From: Azospirillum sp. TSO35-2
GTDB lineage: Bacteria; Pseudomonadota; Alphaproteobacteria; Azospirillales; Azospirillaceae
Direction of reading: 5' to 3'
Length of the DNA stretch: 64,000 nt
Assembly: GCF_003116095.1 (NCBI RefSeq)
Contig: NZ_LGRA01000018.1
Span: 1,079,740 to 1,143,739 of the forward strand
Under the pieces are notes generated by a model that saw only the letters and a list, made by a program, of their open reading frames with translations, did not search any database and was not told the DNA's origin. The translations under genes were made by a program, and so were the position numbers. Positions 58,897 to 64,000 of this stretch are shown in pieces; position 1 is the stretch's first letter; the number at the start of each line of letters is the position of its first letter.

Positions 58897-61035
58897 ATGC
58901 CCCCCACCCCCGTCCGTACCCCGGTCTGGCCCGGCAAGCCCCATCCGCTGGGTGCCACCTGGGACGGGTTCGGCGTCAATTTCGCGCTGTTTTCCGCCAA
59001 CGCCGAGTGGGTGGAACTCTGCCTGTTCGACAAGACCGGCCAGCGCGAGGTGGAGCGGATCACCCTGCCCGAACACACCGACGAGGTGTGGCACGGCTAC
59101 CTGCCCGATGCCCGGCCCGGCCAGCTCTACGGCTACCGCGTCCATGGCCCCTACGAGCCGGAGGAGGGGCACCGCTTCAACCCCAACAAGCTGCTGCTCG
59201 ATCCCTACGCCCGGGCGCTGTTCGGCGGCTTCAAATGGTCGGACGCCCATTACGGCTACCGGGTCGGCTCGACGCGCGAGGATCTGTCCTTCGACCGGCG
59301 CGACAACGCCCGCGGCATGCCGAAATGCCGGGTGGTGGACGGCGCCTTCACCTGGGGGCATGACCGGCACCGCACCATCCCCTGGACCGACACCGTCGTC
59401 TACGAGACGCATGTCCGCGGCTTCACCATGCGCCATCCGGACGTGCCGGCCCACCTGCGCGGCACCTTCGCCGGCCTGTCGACGCAGAGCGTCATCGAGT
59501 ATCTGCGGGCGCTCGGCATCACCTCGGTGGAGTTCCTGCCGGTCCAGGCGGTGGCCGACGAACAGCATCTGGTCACCCGCGGGATGACCAACTACTGGGG
59601 CTACAACACCATCGGCTTCTTCGCGCCGGAGCCGCGCTACATGACCACCGGCGTCCTGTCGGAGTTCAAGACGATGGTCGCCCGCCTGCACGAGGCGGGG
59701 ATCGAGGTCATCCTCGACGTCGTCTACAACCACACCGCCGAAGGCAACCATCTGGGGCCGACCCTGTCCTTCAAGGGCATCGACAACCTCAGCTACTACC
59801 GGCTGATGCCCGACAGCCCGCGCCACTACATCAACGACACCGGCACCGGCAACACCCTGAACCTCAGCCACCCGCGGGTGGTGCAGATGGTGATGGATTC
59901 CTTGCGCTACTGGGTGACGGAGATGCATGTCGACGGTTTCCGCTTCGACCTCGCCACTGTGCTGGCGCGCGAGCCCTACGGCTACGACCCCGGCTCGGGC
60001 TTCCTCGACGCGGTGCGGCAGGACCCGGTGCTGGCCGACGTCAAGCTGATCGCCGAGCCGTGGGACATCGGCCCCGGCGGCTATCAGGTCGGCAATTTCC
60101 CGCCGGGCTGGGCGGAGTGGAACGACCGCTACCGCGACACGGTGCGCCGCTACTGGCGCGGCGACGACGGCATGCTGCCGGAACTGGCCGGCCGCATCGC
60201 CGGCTCCGCCGACCTGTTCGAGAAGCGCGGGCGCCGCCCCTGGGCCAGCGTGAACTTCATCACCGCCCATGACGGCTTCACCCTGCACGACCTCGTCACC
60301 TTCAACGACAAGCACAATTGGGCCAACGGCGAGGACAACCGCGACGGCCATTCCGCCAACTGCTCGTGGAACCACGGGGTGGAGGGGGAGACCGCCGACG
60401 TCGGCGTCAACGAACTGCGGGCGCGGCAGAAGCGCAACCTGCTGGCGACGCTGATGCTGTCGCAAGGCACCCCGATGATGCTCGCCGGCGACGAGCTGGA
60501 CCACAGCCAGAAGGGCAACAACAACGCCTATTGCCAGGACAACGACATCACCTGGCTCGACTGGTCGAAGCGCGACGGGGCGCTGGTGCCCTTCGTCCGC
60601 CGGCTGATCGCGCTGCGGCGGGCGCATCCGGTGCTGCGCCGCCCGACCTTCCTGCACGGACGGGAGGTGGCGGCCAACGGGCTGAAGGACATCGTCTGGT
60701 ACAACGCGCAAGGGCTGGAGAAGACCGCCGAGCATTGGCGCAACACCCAGGCCCGCTGCATCGTCCTGCTGCTGAACGGCCGCGCCGGCAACCATGTCGG
60801 CCCCGACGGCCAGCCGCTGTCGGACGGCGTGCTGCTGATTGTGCTGAACGCCCACGCCGACACGCTGGGCGTGACCCTGCCCGATGTGCCGGGCGGTCGC
60901 GGCTGGCGCTGCGTGCTCGACACCCGCGTCGCCGACGGGGCGGGGGACGAGCGCATGCATCTGGCCGGCCGGGCGCTGCTGGTCGACGGGCGCACCGTGC
61001 TGGTCTTCACGCTGGTCGAACAGCCGGGGCTGTGA
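58897..61035 (+). CDS. glgX: Glycogen debranching enzyme (GlgX type)
   Basis: 712 residues from ATG at 58897 (MPPTPVRTPVWPGKPHPLGA). N-terminal CBM48 (GATWDGFGVNFALFSANAEW). GH13 catalytic motifs: GMTNYWGYNTIGFFAPEPRY, EVILDVVYNHTAEGNHLGPT, the nucleophile in MHVDGFRFDLATVLAREPYG (~346), the acid/base in VKLIAEPWDIGPGGYQVGNF (~384) and NFITAHDGFTLHDLVTFNDK (~455). It hydrolyses alpha-1,6 branches of limit dextrin. It is followed by a response regulator and malQ in the same direction. Confidence 0.97.
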   Translation: MPPTPVRTPVWPGKPHPLGATWDGFGVNFALFSANAEWVELCLFDKTGQREVERITLPEHTDEVWHGYLPDARPGQLYGYRVHGPYEPEEGHRFNPNKLLLDPYARALFGGFKWSDAHYGYRVGSTREDLSFDRRDNARGMPKCRVVDGAFTWGHDRHRTIPWTDTVVYETHVRGFTMRHPDVPAHLRGTFAGLSTQSVIEYLRALGITSVEFLPVQAVADEQHLVTRGMTNYWGYNTIGFFAPEPRYMTTGVLSEFKTMVARLHEAGIEVILDVVYNHTAEGNHLGPTLSFKGIDNLSYYRLMPDSPRHYINDTGTGNTLNLSHPRVVQMVMDSLRYWVTEMHVDGFRFDLATVLAREPYGYDPGSGFLDAVRQDPVLADVKLIAEPWDIGPGGYQVGNFPPGWAEWNDRYRDTVRRYWRGDDGMLPELAGRIAGSADLFEKRGRRPWASVNFITAHDGFTLHDLVTFNDKHNWANGEDNRDGHSANCSWNHGVEGETADVGVNELRARQKRNLLATLMLSQGTPMMLAGDELDHSQKGNNNAYCQDNDITWLDWSKRDGALVPFVRRLIALRRAHPVLRRPTFLHGREVAANGLKDIVWYNAQGLEKTAEHWRNTQARCIVLLLNGRAGNHVGPDGQPLSDGVLLIVLNAHADTLGVTLPDVPGGRGWRCVLDTRVADGAGDERMHLAGRALLVDGRTVLVFTLVEQPGL

Positions 61036-61158
61036 CGCCGGGGCCCGGTTCCCTGCGTTCCTTTGCCCACTGTCCAGCCGGCTGGAGAGATGCTACCGAG
61101 ACGAGCGGCGACAAGGCGTGCTACCCTCATGGTCGCAGCGGAGCTTCGGGACGGAACC

Positions 61159-62232
61159 ATGCCGGATTACGATTTCTCGCAGGTCGACGCCGCGATCATC
61201 GACAACCAGCTCAACACCGCGCGTGTGTTCCGCGACGTGCTGATCCGCATGGGCTTCCGCCGGGTGGAGCTGTTCGATTCGGTCAAGGCCGCCGCCGGGC
61301 TGCTGACCGCCGCGATGCCGGACCTGATCCTGGTTGACGCCGACGCCGAGGATGGCGAGGCCTTCCGCTTCATCCGCACGCTGCGCAACGAACCGACCGT
61401 GCCCAACCCGTTCACCTGCGTGATCGCCACCACCTGGGCCCCGACGCCGGCGCTGCTGACCCGCGCCACCAACGTCGGCGGCGACGACCTGCTGATGAAG
61501 CCGGTGTCGCCCAAGCAGGTGCGCGACCGCATCGTCAGCCTGATCGAATCGCGCAAGGGCTTCGTCGTCACCGCCGACTACACCGGCCCCGACCGCCGCA
61601 AATCGCCGCGGGACGGCGCGCAGGTGCCGGTGCTGGACGCGCCCAACACGCTGCGCCTGAAGGCGACCGGACAGTGGACCCAGTCCGGCGTGCGGATGCT
61701 GCTGAACGAGGCGATCGCCACCGTCGCCACGCAGAAACGGCTGCGCGCCAGCATCCAGGTCGCCTTCCTGGCCGAATTCGCCATGGTCGGGTTGGCGCGG
61801 GCCACGCCGGACCGGATGGCGGTCGACCATGTCGGCCGCATCGGCGGCTTTCTCGACGATCTGCTGCGCCGGCTCGACGGCGATGGCGACCACGCCCCGG
61901 TCGAGGCGGTCGCCCGCGCCGTCAAGACGCTGGTCGAGACGATCCTCAGCCGGGTGCAGGCCGGCCCGGCCGGTGCCGACGATCTCGCCCAGTTGCAGAC
62001 GCTGTCGCGCGCGCTGATGCAGGCCGTCGACCCCGACCGCCCGCTGGAGGCGATGACCCGCGAGGTTTCGACCGCGGTCACCGGCTATCGCGCCCGGCTG
62101 GAGCAGATGGCCCAGGCCAAGGCCGCCGCAGCCGCCGCAGCCGCGCCGGCCGATCCCGCCGCGGCGATGCCGCCGCCGGCCGCCGGCGCACCGGATGCCC
62201 TGGTGTCGGCGTCTGCGCGTCCGGGCGGCTGA
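61159..62232 (+). CDS. Response regulator with uncharacterised helical C-terminal domain
   Basis: 357 residues from ATG at 61159; the open frame extends upstream but family similarity begins here (MPDYDFSQVDAAIIDNQLNT). The receiver domain (~1-135) has phospho-Asp in MPDLILVDADAEDGEAFRFI and the conserved Lys in GGDDLLMKPVSPKQVRDRIV. After a FVVTADYTGPDRRKSPRDG linker (common in alphaproteobacterial CheY-like proteins) comes a ~170-residue helical region (GVRMLLNEAIATVATQKRLR; AVARAVKTLVETILSRVQAG). It then ends in an Ala/Pro-rich tail. No DNA-binding, GGDEF or kinase motif is visible. It sits between glgX and malQ, so it may control glycogen/trehalose metabolism post-translationally. No partner kinase is adjacent. 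Confidence 0.8.
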   Translation: MPDYDFSQVDAAIIDNQLNTARVFRDVLIRMGFRRVELFDSVKAAAGLLTAAMPDLILVDADAEDGEAFRFIRTLRNEPTVPNPFTCVIATTWAPTPALLTRATNVGGDDLLMKPVSPKQVRDRIVSLIESRKGFVVTADYTGPDRRKSPRDGAQVPVLDAPNTLRLKATGQWTQSGVRMLLNEAIATVATQKRLRASIQVAFLAEFAMVGLARATPDRMAVDHVGRIGGFLDDLLRRLDGDGDHAPVEAVARAVKTLVETILSRVQAGPAGADDLAQLQTLSRALMQAVDPDRPLEAMTREVSTAVTGYRARLEQMAQAKAAAAAAAAPADPAAAMPPPAAGAPDALVSASARPGG

Positions 62233-62338
62233 TGCCGCGCCGATGGCATAGGCCGCCGGGCGGCATTGACGTCGTCCGCCATCGCGCCAATCCCTATGCC
62301 TCCACCACGACGTTTTGCACAACCCGCGGGGACCCTGC

Positions 62339-64000
62339 ATGAGTGATCTCGACCGGCTGGCCGATCTGCTTGGACTCGAACCCGTCTACCACGACATCTG
62401 GGGACACCGGCGCGAGACCTCCGTCGCCACCAAACGGGCGCTGATCGCGGCGATGGGGCTGAGCGCCGCCACGGACGACGATGTCGCCGCCAGCCTGCGA
62501 ACGGTCGAGCGGCGGGCCTGGAGCCGCCCGTTGCCGCCGGTCCTGGTCACCGTGGAAGGGCAGGGCATCACCTTGCCGGTCGCCCTGCCGGCCGGTCTCG
62601 ACGACGCCACCCTGGCCTGGGAACTGACGCCTGAGGACGGCGCGCCGCAGCGGGACCGCGCCACGGTGCGCGACCTGCCGCTGGTCGACCACGCCAACGT
62701 CGATGGTCGCCATTATGAACGCCGGGCGCTCGGTGGGCGGCTGCCGGTGTCGCTGCCGACCGGCTACCACCGGCTGGAGGTGCGCGTGGAGGCCGCCGAA
62801 GGGGCGCCCGGGGGGGTGGACGGCCCGACCGGCACCACCACCCTGATCGTCACGCCCGAGCGCTGCGTGACGGTGGAGGAGATGGTGCCCACCGGGCGGG
62901 TCTGGGGCATTGGCCTGCAGGTCTATTCGCTGCGCTCCGACCGCGACTGGGGGATGGGTGACTTCGGCGACCTGGCCGGCTTCGCGGAGGTCGCCGGGCG
63001 GCTCGGTGCCGGGCTGGTCGGGCTGAACCCGCTGCACGCGCTGTTCCCGGCCGATCCCCACCACATCGGCCCCTATTCGCCGTCCAGCCGTCATTTCCTC
63101 AACATCCTCTACATCGACCCGACCGCAGTGCCTGAGCTGGCCGACGCTGCCGACCTCCGCTCGCGCCTCGCCGATCCGGCCTTCCAGGAGGCGCTGGCCG
63201 CCGCGCGCGATGCCGAGCTGGTCGATTACCCGGCTGTGGCGGCGCTGAAGCTGCCGGTGTTGGAGGCGCTGCACGCCCGCTTCCGCGACCTGCCGGCCGA
63301 CCACCCGCGCAAGGTGGCCTACGCGACGTTCCGGCAGGCCATCGGCCCGGCGCTGGACCGTCACGCCCGGTTCGACGCCCTGCACGAGCATTTCTTCCGC
63401 CGCGACCCGTCGCAATGGATGTGGCGGACCTGGCCGGCCGCCTTCCAGGACCCGGACAGCGCCGAGGTCGCCGCATTCGCCGCCGAGCATGCCGGGCGGG
63501 TCGACTTTTTCGCCTGGGCGCAGTTCGAAGCCGACCGTCAGCTGGGCGAGGCCGCGGCGCGCGGCCGGGCCGCTGGCCTGACCATGGGGTTCTACCGCGA
63601 CCTTGCCGTCGCCGCCCATCCCGGCGGCGGGGCGGCCTGGGCCGACTCCGCGATCCTGGTGCAGGGCGCCAACGTCGGCGCGCCGCCTGACCAGTTCAAC
63701 CTGAAGGGCCAGAACTGGGGTCTGTCGCCGCTGTCGCCGGTGGGGCTGCGCGAGGCCGCCTACCGCCCCTTCATCGAGCTGCTGCGCGCCAACATGCGCC
63801 ACGCCGGCGCCCTGCGCATCGACCATGTCATGGCCTTGCAGCACCTGTTCTGGATCCCGGAGGACGGCAGCGACGGCGCCTACGTCGCCTATCCGTTCGA
63901 GGACCTGCTGCGCATCGTGGCGTTGGAAAGCCGGCGCAACCGCTGCGTCGTGATCGGCGAGGATCTGGGCACCGTGCCCGAGGGGTTCCGCCCGGCGCTG
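62339..64000 (+). CDS. malQ: 4-alpha-glucanotransferase (amylomaltase), cut by window edge
   Basis: ATG at 62339; 554 residues to the window end without a stop. An N-terminal extension of ~190 residues (MSDLDRLADLLGLEPVYHDI) is typical of the long bacterial MalQ form. GH77 motifs: GIGLQVYSLRSDRDWGMGDF, FPADPHHIGPYSPSSRHFLN, TMGFYRDLAVAAHPGGGAAW, the nucleophile Asp in ALRIDHVMALQHLFWIP and the acid/base Glu in CVVIGEDLGTVPEGFRPAL. It transfers maltosyl units between glucans and releases glucose. It completes the visible alpha-glucan cluster. Confidence 0.95.
   Translation, partial: MSDLDRLADLLGLEPVYHDIWGHRRETSVATKRALIAAMGLSAATDDDVAASLRTVERRAWSRPLPPVLVTVEGQGITLPVALPAGLDDATLAWELTPEDGAPQRDRATVRDLPLVDHANVDGRHYERRALGGRLPVSLPTGYHRLEVRVEAAEGAPGGVDGPTGTTTLIVTPERCVTVEEMVPTGRVWGIGLQVYSLRSDRDWGMGDFGDLAGFAEVAGRLGAGLVGLNPLHALFPADPHHIGPYSPSSRHFLNILYIDPTAVPELADAADLRSRLADPAFQEALAAARDAELVDYPAVAALKLPVLEALHARFRDLPADHPRKVAYATFRQAIGPALDRHARFDALHEHFFRRDPSQWMWRTWPAAFQDPDSAEVAAFAAEHAGRVDFFAWAQFEADRQLGEAAARGRAAGLTMGFYRDLAVAAHPGGGAAWADSAILVQGANVGAPPDQFNLKGQNWGLSPLSPVGLREAAYRPFIELLRANMRHAGALRIDHVMALQHLFWIPEDGSDGAYVAYPFEDLLRIVALESRRNRCVVIGEDLGTVPEGFRPAL

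Overview
The window is GC-rich DNA with strong G/C preference at third codon positions. Its gene content points to an alphaproteobacterium, most likely Rhodospirillales and Azospirillum-like. The pointers are a ~1,600-residue NAD-glutamate dehydrogenase, a complete urtABCDE urea transporter, a GT41 TPR-glycosyltransferase, OmpA and SlyB-like envelope proteins, and a plasmid-type RepA/ParA/ParB locus beside housekeeping genes. The taxonomic call is inference from gene content. I saw no rRNA, tRNA or CRISPR array.

Layout. (1) 1-6600 is a decaying region: a partial TPP enzyme with a MarR regulator, then a TRAP transporter whose large subunit is broken, interleaved with a serine recombinase/IS6 chimera, an IS3 remnant, an IS481 remnant, and fragments of an AraC and a LysR regulator. 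(2) 6940-11769 is NAD-glutamate dehydrogenase. (3) 11989-21164 is the replication and partition locus. A leftward gene set (HTH/DnaT-like protein, an unfinished ORF, a GT41 enzyme and a second glycosyltransferase) lies on one side of an iteron origin at 17548-18090. repA, parA (with an N-terminal HTH) and parB lie on the other, followed by two parS-like palindromes. (4) 21256-31801 holds a solitary peptide-binding protein, an unusual protein ending in ten exact 9-residue Cys repeats, two divergent sensor kinases with receiver domains, and a sugar lactonase, a VOC protein and an L,D-transpeptidase. (5) 32156-37856 is urtABCDE. (6) 38046-52007 is mixed metabolism, envelope and housekeeping: acid phosphatase, GST with a divergent LysR, a PheC-like periplasmic dehydratase, a sulfatase-modifying-factor-like protein, rplM-rpsI, argC, a gamma-carbonic anhydrase-like protein, OmpA, a PPOX/MocR pair and a GT-A-like protein. 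(7) 52301-64000 is a trehalose/glycogen cluster: treS-maltokinase fusion, glgB, glgX, a response regulator with an unknown helical output, and malQ (cut by the window end).

How it fits together. Iteron/RepA/ParAB replication next to rplM, rpsI and argC suggests a chromid (a secondary chromosome using plasmid-type replication), not a dispensable plasmid. An integrated plasmid or a misjoin remains possible. Urea uptake and glutamate dehydrogenase both serve nitrogen metabolism. The right end is a coherent alpha-glucan/trehalose module.

The least explained items are the Cys-repeat protein (22891-23535), the replication-locus ORF that lacks a stop of its own before running into GT41 (15665-16374), and the regulator inside the glycogen cluster (61159-62232).
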